This document shows positions 33,330-41,479 of a stretch of DNA of 64,000 nucleotides, piece after piece. The DNA is from Kitasatospora sp. MAP12-44 (lineage in GTDB: Bacteria; Actinomycetota; Actinomycetes; Streptomycetales; Streptomycetaceae), in assembly GCF_029892095.1 (NCBI RefSeq), contig NZ_JARZAE010000004.1, positions 5,332,001-5,396,000 of the forward strand, in the 5' to 3' direction. The notes under the pieces are model-generated. The model was given only the letters and a program-made list of their open reading frames with translations, was not told the DNA's origin and made no database searches. The position numbers and the translations under genes were made by a program. Within the stretch, counting starts at the first letter, position 1. Every line of letters begins with the position of its first letter.

Positions 33330-34076
33330 ATGTGTGGTCGATTCGCGGCGAGCACCCAGCCGCAGGACATCGTCGAGCTCTTCGGCGTGCACCAGTGGGA
33401 CCCGGTGGAGACCATCGCGCCGAGTTGGAACGTGCCGCCGACCGCTCCCGTGCACGCCGTGCTGGAGCGGATACCCAGCGGCGGGTCCGCGCCGGTGCGC
33501 CAGCTTCGGGTGCTGCGCTGGGGGCTGGTGCCCGCCTGGGCGAAGTCGCCGGAGTCGGCGGCGAAGATGATCAACGCGCGGGCCGACACCGTGCACGAGA
33601 AGCCCTCCTACCGGCAGGCCTTCGCCTCGCGCCGCTGCCTGCTGCCGGTGGACGGCTACTACGAGTGGCAGACCGCCCCCAGCGAGACCCGGCCGCGCAG
33701 GCAGCCGTACTTCGTCAGCCGGGTGGACGGTGCCCCGCTGGCGCTGGCCGGGATCTACGAGTTCTGGCGCGACCGCAGCCGGCCCGCCGACCACCCGGAG
33801 GCCTGGCTGGTGACCTGCGCGGTGCTGACCACCGAGGCGGAGGAGCTGCTCGCGCCGATCCACGAGCGGATGCCGCTGTACCTGGAGCCGAGTGCCTTCG
33901 ACAGCTGGCTCGACCCCGCGCTCTCGGACGCCGACGAGGCGCGCTCGCTGCTGGTGGCGCCCGATCCGGGCCTGCTGAAGGTCGTGCCGGTCTCGGCCGC
34001 GGTGGGCAGCATCCGCAACAATCGTCCCGGGCTGACCGAGCCGGTCACGCCCGAGGAGGAAGGACTGCTCTTCTGA
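33330..34076 (+). CDS. SOS response-associated peptidase (SRAP), YedK/HMCES-like
   Basis: A 248-residue SRAP protein. Cys2, directly after Met, forms a thiazolidine link with abasic sites in single-stranded DNA (MCGRF). The other catalytic residues are visible: Asn in NVPPT, Glu in DGYYEW and His in HERMP. INARADT is the family signature. It shields abasic sites during replication. The stop overlaps the next ATG (TGATG), so the hydrolase gene is coupled. Confidence 0.95.
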   Translation: MCGRFAASTQPQDIVELFGVHQWDPVETIAPSWNVPPTAPVHAVLERIPSGGSAPVRQLRVLRWGLVPAWAKSPESAAKMINARADTVHEKPSYRQAFASRRCLLPVDGYYEWQTAPSETRPRRQPYFVSRVDGAPLALAGIYEFWRDRSRPADHPEAWLVTCAVLTTEAEELLAPIHERMPLYLEPSAFDSWLDPALSDADEARSLLVAPDPGLLKVVPVSAAVGSIRNNRPGLTEPVTPEEEGLLF

Positions 34077-34735
34077 TGGCCGACGCGATGCTCGACGCCC
34101 GGATGGTCTCCACCCCGGTCGGGGAGGCCCGGATCAGCTGGCACCGGCCGGTCGGCCCGGCGAAGGCGGTACTGGGCCTGGGGCACGGTGCGGGTGGCGG
34201 GATCGAGGCGCCCGACCTGGTGGCGCTGGCCGCCGCGCTGCCCGCGCACGGGGTCGCGGTCGGGCTGGTCGAGCAGCCCTGGCGGGTCGCCGGTAAGAAG
34301 ATCGGACCGGCCCCCAAGACGCTGGACCTCGCCTGGCTGCCGATCGCCGAGCAGCTGGCGGCCGAGGGCCTGCCGCTGGTGGTAGGCGGCCGCAGCGCGG
34401 GGGCCCGGGTGGCCTGCCGTACGGGCGCGGCGAGCGGGGCGGTGGCCGTGCTGGCGCTGGCGTTTCCGCTGCACCCGCCCGGCCGCCCGGAGCGCTCCCG
34501 GGCCGAGGAGCTGCTGGGCACTGGGCTGCCGACGCTGGTGGTGCAGGGCGGGGCGGACCCGTTCGGCGCACCGGCCGAGTTCCCGGCGCTGCCGCCGGGC
34601 CACCGGCTGGTCGAGGTGCCGCGCGGCGGGCACGGCTTCGCGGTGCCGAAGTCGGCCCCGCTCGGGCGGGCCGAGGTGCTGGAACTGATCACCACCGCGG
34701 TGGCCGGCTGGCTGGCGGAAACCGTCCTGTCGTGA
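34076..34735 (+). CDS. Alpha/beta hydrolase, KANL3/Tex30-like
   Basis: A 219-residue single-domain hydrolase. The oxyanion segment LGHGAGGG, the nucleophile elbow GGRSAGARVA with Ser, VVQGGADPFG with the acid, and GGHGF with the catalytic His are all in place. Family members are esterases or lipases of unknown natural substrate. It shares one base with the SRAP stop, so its expression is tied to the DNA-repair gene upstream; a functional link is not known. Confidence 0.88.
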   Translation: MADAMLDARMVSTPVGEARISWHRPVGPAKAVLGLGHGAGGGIEAPDLVALAAALPAHGVAVGLVEQPWRVAGKKIGPAPKTLDLAWLPIAEQLAAEGLPLVVGGRSAGARVACRTGAASGAVAVLALAFPLHPPGRPERSRAEELLGTGLPTLVVQGGADPFGAPAEFPALPPGHRLVEVPRGGHGFAVPKSAPLGRAEVLELITTAVAGWLAETVLS

Positions 34736-34742
34736 ACGGCCG

Positions 34743-34768
34743 GGAATGCGGTTGCGCTAACGCGGGTT
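34743..34768 (+). promoter_or_regulatory. Sigma-R autoregulatory promoter of sigR
   Basis: GGAAT (34743-34747), exactly 18 nt, then GTT (34766-34768). The predicted start near 34775 lies upstream of the long-form ATG at 34812, so this promoter would make the extended, unstable sigma-R' isoform. Confidence 0.88.
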
Positions 34769-34811
34769 TACCCCTTCGTCAGCACTGATCCGACACGGAA
34801 AGGCAGCACAC

Positions 34812-35729
34812 ATGGGTTCGATCGTGTGCCCGGAGCGGCCCGAGGAGCGATGCGCGCAGAGCGCCTTCGTCCCGTGGTCGGATTGGATTGCCGCGGGTGA
34901 GAAGTCCGCAGGCCCGATATCCTCGGTGGCGGGCGGGTTCATGGTGAACCCGGCCCGTGGCGCAGAGGAGGTGGGTCCGGTCGTCGCGACCGAGGACGAG
35001 CCGAACGCAGGGCTGGCCGGGCACGAAGAGGCTCCGTCGGCTGCCAGGGCGGATGCCGATCCGCTGACCGGCGATGAGCTGGCGGAGGCGATCGGCGAGG
35101 ACACCTTCCGGGTGTCCTCCGACGAGACCGAGGAGGCCCGGCGGGGACGCTTCGAGCGTGACGCCCTGGGCTACCTGGACCCGATGTACTCGGCCGCGCT
35201 GCGGATGACCCGCAACCCGGCCGACGCTGAGGATCTGCTGCAGGAGGCGTTCGCCAAGGCCTACGCCTCCTTCCACCAGTTCCGCGAGGGCACCAACCTC
35301 AAGGCCTGGCTGTACCGGATTCTGACCAACACCTTCATCAACTCGTACCGCAAGAAGCAGCGGGAGCCCCAGCGCACCGCTGCCGAGGAGATCGAGGACT
35401 GGCAGCTGGCCCGGGCCGAGTCGCATATGTCGACCGGTCTGCGCTCGGCCGAGACCCAGGCCCTGGACCACCTGCCGGACAGTGACGTGAAGGACGCCCT
35501 GCAGGCGATCCCCGAGGAGTTCCGCATCGCGGTCTACCTCGCGGACGTCGAGGGCTTCGCCTACAAGGAGATCGCCGACATCATGGGAACCCCCATCGGT
35601 ACGGTGATGTCCCGGCTGCACCGAGGCCGCCGCCAGCTGCGGGGCATGCTGGAGGACTACGCCCGCGAGCGCGGACTGGTCCCGGCGGGCAGCGGGGCCG
35701 GGAGCGAGTCGAAAGGCACGGGCTCATGA
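34812..35729 (+). CDS. sigR: ECF sigma factor sigma-R, with extended sigma-R' form
   Basis: An ECF sigma factor. Region 2 is DPMYSAALRMTRNPADAEDLLQEAF in part, with the adjoining YRILTNTFINSYRKK; region 4 is YKEIADIMGTPIGTVMSRLHRGRR. It directs transcription of thiol-oxidative-stress genes and is released when RsrA is oxidised. Two products are likely: the 305-residue form from ATG 34812 (GGAAAGG upstream) and a 252-residue form from GTG 34971, where MGPV-type residues match the N-terminus of S. coelicolor sigma-R. The 53-residue extension parallels the known 55-residue extension that makes sigma-R' a Clp target. rsrA overlaps its stop by 4 bp. Confidence 0.95.
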   Translation: MGSIVCPERPEERCAQSAFVPWSDWIAAGEKSAGPISSVAGGFMVNPARGAEEVGPVVATEDEPNAGLAGHEEAPSAARADADPLTGDELAEAIGEDTFRVSSDETEEARRGRFERDALGYLDPMYSAALRMTRNPADAEDLLQEAFAKAYASFHQFREGTNLKAWLYRILTNTFINSYRKKQREPQRTAAEEIEDWQLARAESHMSTGLRSAETQALDHLPDSDVKDALQAIPEEFRIAVYLADVEGFAYKEIADIMGTPIGTVMSRLHRGRRQLRGMLEDYARERGLVPAGSGAGSESKGTGS

Positions 35730-36088
35730 GCTGCGGAGGTCCGCACGACACGGACTGCGGCGAGGTGCTTGATCACCTGTACGAGTTTCTGGACAACGAG
35801 ATGGCCGAAGGGGACTGCGCCAAGCTGCGGCAGCACTTCGACCAGTGCTCGCCCTGCCTGGAGAAGTACGGTCTTGAGCAGGCCATCAAGGCACTGATCA
35901 AGCGCTCGTGCGGCTGCGACGACACGCCGTCCGATCTGCGCAGCAAGGTGCTGGCCCGGATCGACAGCATCCGGGCCGGCCAGCGGACCGGCGGTGGGCC
36001 GCTGGTGTCGGTGGAGGGCTCCGGCGCGGGCCATGGGGACGCTGGGCTGCTGGCCGCCGGGCCGATGGCGGCGGCGCCCGCCGAGTAG
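35726..36088 (+). CDS. rsrA: Redox-sensitive zinc anti-sigma factor RsrA
   Basis: A 120-residue ZAS-family anti-sigma factor. The zinc ligands are at the positions known for S. coelicolor RsrA: Cys11, His37, Cys41 and Cys44 in HFDQCSPC. Cys3, Cys31, Cys62 and Cys64 are additional. Disulfide formation on oxidation expels zinc and frees sigma-R. The ATG overlaps the sigR stop (ATGA), giving coupled synthesis. The C-terminal 35 residues are Gly/Ala-rich and variable. Confidence 0.95.
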   Translation: MSCGGPHDTDCGEVLDHLYEFLDNEMAEGDCAKLRQHFDQCSPCLEKYGLEQAIKALIKRSCGCDDTPSDLRSKVLARIDSIRAGQRTGGGPLVSVEGSGAGHGDAGLLAAGPMAAAPAE

Positions 36089-36106
36089 GTTCAGCCGATC
36101 GTGCGG

Positions 36107-36138
36107 AGGGTCCTGGAGCACCGGTGCTCCGGGGCCCT
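36107..36138 (+). terminator. Terminator of sigR-rsrA
   Basis: AGGGTCCTGGAGCACC pairs with GGTGCTCCGGGGCCCT with two non-Watson-Crick positions, 19 bp after the rsrA stop. Confidence 0.75.
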
Positions 36139-36232
36139 TCCGTATGTCCGGCTGCATGTCCGGTCATTCCAGCGACCTCACCCGATCGGGTGAGCGTGCC
36201 CAGTGCCGGCCCGGGTATTGCGCGATGACGGG

Positions 36233-36260
36233 TTGCGAGCGGTGAGCTGACCCCTATTCT
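36233..36260 (+). promoter_or_regulatory. Promoter of the HD-GYP gene pair
   Basis: TTGCGA (36233-36238), 16-bp spacer, TATTCT (36255-36260), so transcription should start near 36267. This is well upstream of any accepted start codon of the next gene. Confidence 0.6.
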
Positions 36261-36505
36261 CCTGACGGGTATTCACCCGACGGGCTCGCGCAGTCCGCGG
36301 GTCATCGACCCGGCCGCCGGACGGGCCCTGTGGTGGGGAGGCTGAGATCGCTGTCGCACGCGGGGGCCGGGCGCTCCCTGACCGGACATCCGCGCGGCTC
36401 CCCGGAGCGGCGCTGGCCTATGTCGTCCTGATCCTGGTCGCGGCGGGCTGCTCGCTGCTCCCGCTGCTGCCCGGGACCGGGCTGCCCGGCTGGCTCGGCG
36501 CGCCG

Positions 36506-37849
36506 GTGGACTGGCCCAAGATCGTGCTGCTGGCCTTTCTGCACGCGTGCTGGGAGTCGGTGGCGCAGGGGCTGCCCACGCCCTGCCTGCGGATGGCGCG
36601 GCGGATCTGGGGCCTCGGGCGGCGGCTGGGCGCCCGGGGCACCGCCGCCCAGCGGGAGGCCGAGCCTCGGGCGCCGATGCGGCCGACCGCCAACGCCTTT
36701 CTGCCGGTGCTCTTCGCCGGGGTGCTGATGCTCCCGCCGGCGGCGGCCGCGCTGGTCGCCCTGCCGGCCGCGCTGACCGGCGAGGCCGCCGCGCCGCAGC
36801 TGCTGCGCCGGCTCTGGAACGCCGCCCAGTTCGCGCTGGCCGCCTGGTGCGCGGCCTGCCTCTTCCAGCTGATGGGCGGCCCCCGGCTGCTGCTCGGTGC
36901 CCGCTACCCGGCCGCGCTGCTCCCGCCGCTGATCGCCGTCCTGACGTTCTGCCTGGTCAACGGCGTGCTGGTGGCCGGCATCCGGCTGCTGGCCGACCAG
37001 CTGCCACTGCTCGACCTGTGCCGCGGCGCGCTCTCCGTGCTGGGCCTGCCGGCATTCGGCCACGCGCTCGGCGGGCTGATGGTGGCGGTGCTCTGGCAGG
37101 GGCCGTACGGCGCGTTCGCGGCAGTGCTCGCGCTGCTGCCGCTCTCCATCTCGGCCTGGGTCTTCGCCCAGGGCCACCGGGAGCGGGTCGCGCACCAGGC
37201 CACCGTGGAGGCGCTGGTCCAGGCGGTGGAGATCAAGGACGCGTACACCCGCGGACACAGCGAACGGGTGGGCCGGGCGGCCGTGCTGATCGCCACTCAG
37301 CTCGGGATGGCGGGGGAGCGGCTGCGCACGCTGCGCTTCGCCGGCATCCTGCACGACGTCGGCAAGCTCGGCGTGGCCACCGAGTTGCTGCGCAGAAACG
37401 GTCCCCTCAGCGAGGCGGAGCGGCGGGCGGTGGAGGTGCACCCGGAGTACGGGCACGAGCTGGTGCGCGGTATCGAGTTCCTCGGTGAGGCGCACGCCGG
37501 GATCCTGCACCACCACGAGCGGATGGACGGGCGCGGCTACCCGCACGGGCTGGCCGGCGAGCGGATCCCGGAGTTCGCCCGGATCATCGCGGTGGCCGAC
37601 GCCTTCGACTCGATGACCTCCACCCGCTCCTACCGGCGCGGCCGACCGGTCGGCGAGGCCTTCGCGGAACTGCGGCGCTGCGTCGGGAGCCAGTTCGACC
37701 CGGCGATGGTGGACGCGCTGGTGACGGCGGTCGGGCGGCACGGCTGGCAGCCGGTCCTCCCGGCGGTCGACGAGGGCGCGGCGGCGGTACCGGACATCCC
37801 GCTCGGGGTGCCGGAGCCGTCCCGCCGGCTGCGGGCCGGTGGCTCGTGA
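36506..37849 (+). CDS. Membrane-bound HD-GYP phosphodiesterase
   Basis: An N-terminal membrane region with about five helices precedes a complete HD-GYP domain. The metal site is HDVGK (H283, D284, numbered from GTG 36506), and the signature HHHERMDGRGYP follows (G344 Y345 P346). HD-GYP proteins cleave cyclic-di-nucleotides. GTG 36506 gives 447 residues, but the frame is open back to 36266 and encodes a further helix (AYVVLILVAAGCSLLPLL) just upstream, so the protein probably begins earlier. No ATG, GTG or TTG lies there; see findings. The next gene overlaps by 4 bp. Confidence 0.85.
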   Translation: MDWPKIVLLAFLHACWESVAQGLPTPCLRMARRIWGLGRRLGARGTAAQREAEPRAPMRPTANAFLPVLFAGVLMLPPAAAALVALPAALTGEAAAPQLLRRLWNAAQFALAAWCAACLFQLMGGPRLLLGARYPAALLPPLIAVLTFCLVNGVLVAGIRLLADQLPLLDLCRGALSVLGLPAFGHALGGLMVAVLWQGPYGAFAAVLALLPLSISAWVFAQGHRERVAHQATVEALVQAVEIKDAYTRGHSERVGRAAVLIATQLGMAGERLRTLRFAGILHDVGKLGVATELLRRNGPLSEAERRAVEVHPEYGHELVRGIEFLGEAHAGILHHHERMDGRGYPHGLAGERIPEFARIIAVADAFDSMTSTRSYRRGRPVGEAFAELRRCVGSQFDPAMVDALVTAVGRHGWQPVLPAVDEGAAAVPDIPLGVPEPSRRLRAGGS

Positions 37850-39360
37850 GCGCGCCGGCGCGATGGCCGCGCGTGACGGGGGCCCGGGCCGTCTCGGGAG
37901 CCGGTGGCGCGGCGGCGGTGCAGGCGGCGGCGCTGGTGCTGCTGGCCGTGGCGGTCACCTCGGTGCTGGTCGACGGGCCCGCCGATCCGCGGGTGGCGGT
38001 GGTCTTCACGGTGCTGATCGCGGTGGGCGAGGCCGCGCGGATCGGCCATCCGGGTGGCCGCGAGCGGGCTCCGCTCGGGGCGGCCGTGGCGCTCGCGTAC
38101 GCGCTGCTCGGGCCGCTGCGCGGGCTGCCGACGGCGCACGGGGCGCTCCAGGTGGTGGCCGTCTGCGGCGCCGGGCTGGCCGGCGGGGTGCTGCTGCGGT
38201 TCGTCGTGCCCCAGCTGCGCGGCCGGTCGGACGGTGAGGGCAGCGTGCCGCGGCCCAGAGCGGGTGCCCGCCGTGCGATGCCGCCCACGGCGCCGCGCCG
38301 CCGCCGCAGCCCGGGCCTGCTGCGGCACCGGCTGCCCGCGGCGCCCGGCCGGGACGCGGCCGCCCGCCGGCTGCTCTCGGTGGCCTTCGCCGCGCTGCTC
38401 TTCCAACCGCTCTACAACAGCGGCGCGCTGGACCGCCTCCCGCTGGCCGGCCCCGCCTACGGCGTCTTCCTGACGGCGGTGGCGGCGCTCGCCGCGCTGT
38501 GCGACGCGGTGCTCGCCGCCTTCCAGCAGCGTGCCCGCAGCTGCCTGGCGCTGCCGTGCGGCGCGGGCGTCGGCCGCCGTTTCGGCGCGGTCCTGGAGGA
38601 CGAGCTGCGCGCGCTGCCCGGCATCGGCTCCGCGATCGCCGCCACCGGGATGCTGGTCAGCCTGACGGCCGGAGAGGTGGGCCTGTGGGCGCTGCCGGTG
38701 TTCTGCGCGCCGCTGCTGCTGGCCCAGGCCTCGTTCCGGCGGGCCGCCGCGATCCGGGCCACGTACGGGCAGACCATCGCCACGCTGGCCCGTGCCACCG
38801 AGGTGGCCGGTTACACGGCGCCCGGCCACGCGCGCAGGGTCGCGGACACCGCGTGCGCGCTCGGCCGCGAGCTGGGCCTGAGCTCCCGGGAGCTCGCCCT
38901 GCTGGAGCATGCCGCCCTGATGCACGACATCGGCCAGCTCTCGCTGGTCGAGCCGATCCCGGACGGCGCCACCGCCACCCTCCCGGACGCCGAGCAGCAG
39001 CGGATCGCCCGGCTGGGCAGCGAGGTGATCCGGCACAGCGGCGTCCCGGCGCAGGTCGCCGAGCAGGTCGCCAGGCTGGCCGACCCGCTGCGCGGCCCGG
39101 ACGGCCGTACCGACCGGACGCTGCCGCTGGCCGCGCGGATCATCCGGGTGGCCAACGCCCACGACGACCTGCTCGACCGCTCCGCACCGGGCGACCGGGC
39201 CCGGGTGCTGGCCGAGCTGAAGGCGCAGAGCAGCCAGGCCTACGACCCCGCGGTGGTGGCGGCGCTGGCCCGGTTGGGACCGGATCGGACCCGGTACTCC
39301 CGGGTGGTACCGCCCGGGCGGAGCCGGCCCGGCGGCGGCGCGGGGCGGGGGCGCACGTGA
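37846..39360 (+). CDS. Membrane HD-domain protein with degenerate HD-GYP site
   Basis: A 504-residue protein. Several membrane helices alternate with an Arg-rich loop (about residues 125-165). The C-terminal domain resembles HD-GYP: ALMHDIGQLSLVEP keeps His-Asp, but the Lys after HDxG is Gln and the GYP loop is absent, replaced by RHSGVPAQVAEQV. It may be catalytically weak or a regulatory partner of the intact HD-GYP protein, whose stop its GTG start overlaps (GTGA). Substrate unknown. Confidence 0.82.
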   Translation: MSAPARWPRVTGARAVSGAGGAAAVQAAALVLLAVAVTSVLVDGPADPRVAVVFTVLIAVGEAARIGHPGGRERAPLGAAVALAYALLGPLRGLPTAHGALQVVAVCGAGLAGGVLLRFVVPQLRGRSDGEGSVPRPRAGARRAMPPTAPRRRRSPGLLRHRLPAAPGRDAAARRLLSVAFAALLFQPLYNSGALDRLPLAGPAYGVFLTAVAALAALCDAVLAAFQQRARSCLALPCGAGVGRRFGAVLEDELRALPGIGSAIAATGMLVSLTAGEVGLWALPVFCAPLLLAQASFRRAAAIRATYGQTIATLARATEVAGYTAPGHARRVADTACALGRELGLSSRELALLEHAALMHDIGQLSLVEPIPDGATATLPDAEQQRIARLGSEVIRHSGVPAQVAEQVARLADPLRGPDGRTDRTLPLAARIIRVANAHDDLLDRSAPGDRARVLAELKAQSSQAYDPAVVAALARLGPDRTRYSRVVPPGRSRPGGGAGRGRT

Positions 39361-39607
39361 ACCACCGTGCGGGAAGCGGACCCTGCCGCTGCCGTGGTTG
39401 GATGCGGTCGTAGCGTGGAACACCCGATCCGGGGCCTCCGTGTCCCCGGCCCCGGCCGACTCGGCCGGACAGGCCGGTTGCCGGCACCGGGGCCGGGAGC
39501 GGGAACCGTGCGGGACGCGGGTCGGCCGGCCCTGGCAGCACGCGCCAGGAGCGGCCCGACTCCCAGCAGGATTTCAGCAGGACCTAGCGGACAGGCGGCA
39601 GGGCAAC

Positions 39608-40597
39608 GTGAAGATCTTCCACCGGGCACGGCACCGGCCGTCCGCCACCTGGCGGCAGACGACCGACCGCGCCTTCACGCTGATCGGAAACGGGCGCTAC
39701 GAGGACGCCGGCGCTCTCCTGGTGATGGCCGCCGACCTGGAGCCGTGGCTCTCCGACTCCTGGTTCAACCTGGCCCTGCTGCACAAGTTCCGACGGGACT
39801 GGGAGCAGGCCAGAGCGGCCGGGCTGCGCGCCGTCGCGCTGCTGGACCGCGACCACGGCGCCCCCGACTGGTGGAACCTGGGCATCACCGCCACCGCCCT
39901 GCAGGACTGGCCGCTGGCGCGCCGGGCCTGGCAGGCGTACGGCCTGCGGCTGCCCAGCGGCCCGGGCGCGGCGCCGGACGAGCCGGTCCGCCTCGACCTG
40001 GGCACCACCCCCGTCCGGCTCTCCCCGGAGGGCGAGTCCGAGGTGGTCTGGGGCCGCCGTCTCGACCCGTCCCGGGTCGAGGTGCTCTCTATCCCGCTGC
40101 CCTCCTCCGGCCGGCGCTGGGGCGAGGTGGTGCTGCACGACGGGGCGCCGCACGGCGAGCGGGTGGCCAACGGGGCGGCGTTCCCGGTCTTCGACGAGAT
40201 CGAGCTGTGGGCGCCCTCGCCGGTGCCGACGTACGTGGTGCTGCTGCAGGCCGCCACCGAGGCCGACCGGGACGCGCTGGAGCGGCTGGTCGCCGAGGCG
40301 GGCTATGCGGCGGAGGACTGGACGTCCTCGGTCCGGCTGCTCTGCCGGGCCTGCTCGGAGAGCCGGATGGTCACCGACGACGGCCGTACCGTGCACCACG
40401 ACCCGCACGACGACGGCGACGAGGCCCACCCCGGTCACCTCAGCCACCTCAGCCAGGGCAGCGGCGGGATGGCCTGGCTGGCCGAGCGGGAGTGCGGCAT
40501 CGCGGCGCCCGCCGGTCTTGTCCGGTTGCTGCTGGACCGCTGGGCGGCGGCCTCGCCCTCCACCCGGGCCTATCGCGACCTCGAAGAGGTCTGCTGA
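39608..40597 (+). CDS. Tetratricopeptide-repeat protein
   Basis: A 329-residue protein. The first 125 residues contain TPR-like helices (AFTLIGNGRYEDAGALLVMA and following), with WFNLALLHKFRRDWEQARAAG matching the repeat pattern. The C-terminal 200 residues have no domain I know, but contain CRAC and a His/Asp-rich segment (VHHDPHDDGDEAHPGHLSHLS) that could bind metal. GTG 39608 is preceded by GGCAGGG. The frame upstream to 39398 looks non-coding. Function unknown. Confidence 0.75.
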   Translation: MKIFHRARHRPSATWRQTTDRAFTLIGNGRYEDAGALLVMAADLEPWLSDSWFNLALLHKFRRDWEQARAAGLRAVALLDRDHGAPDWWNLGITATALQDWPLARRAWQAYGLRLPSGPGAAPDEPVRLDLGTTPVRLSPEGESEVVWGRRLDPSRVEVLSIPLPSSGRRWGEVVLHDGAPHGERVANGAAFPVFDEIELWAPSPVPTYVVLLQAATEADRDALERLVAEAGYAAEDWTSSVRLLCRACSESRMVTDDGRTVHHDPHDDGDEAHPGHLSHLSQGSGGMAWLAERECGIAAPAGLVRLLLDRWAAASPSTRAYRDLEEVC

Positions 40598-40687
40598 TCA
40601 CGCTCCGCTCGGTAAGGACCGGTGGCGCTGTCGGGGCCGTACGCTAGGGGCTGTCACCCGGAGAAGTCCTAGAAAGCGACAGCAGCG

Positions 40688-41332
40688 ATGGCCGATCAGC
40701 ACGACCACGAGCACGATCACGCGCATGACCACGAGCACGACGGCGGTGGCGAGGCGCCCGCCAAGGTGATCGGCGAGGAGCCCGACCTCTCCCGGGGCAC
40801 CGCACGCCCCATCACCGTGGTCGGCAACCCGGTCCTGCACCGCGAGTGCCGGACCGTCACCGCGTTCGACGCGGAGCTGGCGTCCCTGATCGACGACATG
40901 TTCGTCTCGATGTACGCGGCCGAGGGTGTCGGCCTGGCGGCCAACCAGATCGGCGTGGACGCCAAGGTCTTCGTCTACGACTGCCCGGACGACGACGGCG
41001 TGCGCCACATCGGCCATGTCATCAACCCGGTGCTCGAGGAGCTCGCGGTCGACCGCCGGACGCTGGACGACAGCACCGAGGGCTGCCTCTCCGTCCCCAC
41101 CGCCTACGCCGAGTTGGCGCGCCCGGACTTCGCCGCGGTGACCGGCCAGGACAAGGACGGCAACCCGATCCGGGTCGAGGGCACCGGCTTCTTCGCCCGC
41201 TGCCTGCAGCACGAGACCGACCACCTGTTCGGCTTCCTCTACATCGACAAGCTCTCCAAGCGGGACCGCAAGGACGCACTGCGGCAGATGGCGGAGGGCA
41301 CCGCCAAGTACGCCACCGTGCCCAACAGCTGA
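40688..41332 (+). CDS. def: Peptide deformylase with His/Asp-rich N-terminal extension
   Basis: A 214-residue deformylase. All three metal-enzyme motifs are intact: GVGLAANQIG (from residue 80), EGCLSVP with the Cys133 metal ligand, and QHETDH with His175, Glu176 and His179. It removes the formyl group from new proteins. The first 18 residues are unusual: His at every second position from 5 to 17, alternating with Asp, Glu or Ala. That is a likely metal-binding segment and is not part of the normal fold. No Shine-Dalgarno is strong, but ATG 40688 is the only start near the motif. Confidence 0.94.
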   Translation: MADQHDHEHDHAHDHEHDGGGEAPAKVIGEEPDLSRGTARPITVVGNPVLHRECRTVTAFDAELASLIDDMFVSMYAAEGVGLAANQIGVDAKVFVYDCPDDDGVRHIGHVINPVLEELAVDRRTLDDSTEGCLSVPTAYAELARPDFAAVTGQDKDGNPIRVEGTGFFARCLQHETDHLFGFLYIDKLSKRDRKDALRQMAEGTAKYATVPNS

Positions 41333-41365
41333 CGCGAAATCATCGTTTCGCGGCGGAAAACCGCC
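41333..41365 (+). terminator. Hairpins after def
   Basis: CGCGAAA-N6-TTTCGCG (41333-41352) directly follows the stop codon, and GGCGG-AAAA-CCGCC (41352-41365) adjoins it. They are the best candidates for termination of def. Confidence 0.55.
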
Positions 41366-41424
41366 CTCCCCTAGATCCACTTCGATGGCATTCTGATGAT
41401 CGCAAAATTATGCGGATCAGAGAA

Positions 41425-41459
41425 CCGCGAGGGCTCGCAGCAACTGCGGGCCCTCGCGG
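41425..41459 (+). promoter_or_regulatory. Stem-loop in the leader of the DUF1906-lectin gene
   Basis: CCGCGAGGGC (41425-41434) pairs perfectly with GCCCTCGCGG (41450-41459) around a 15-nt loop. It ends 7 nt before the AAGGGGGAA ribosome site. It may stabilise the message or be a regulator; it is not a terminator by sequence. Confidence 0.45.
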
Positions 41460-41479
41460 CGTTTGAAGGGGGAACTGAC

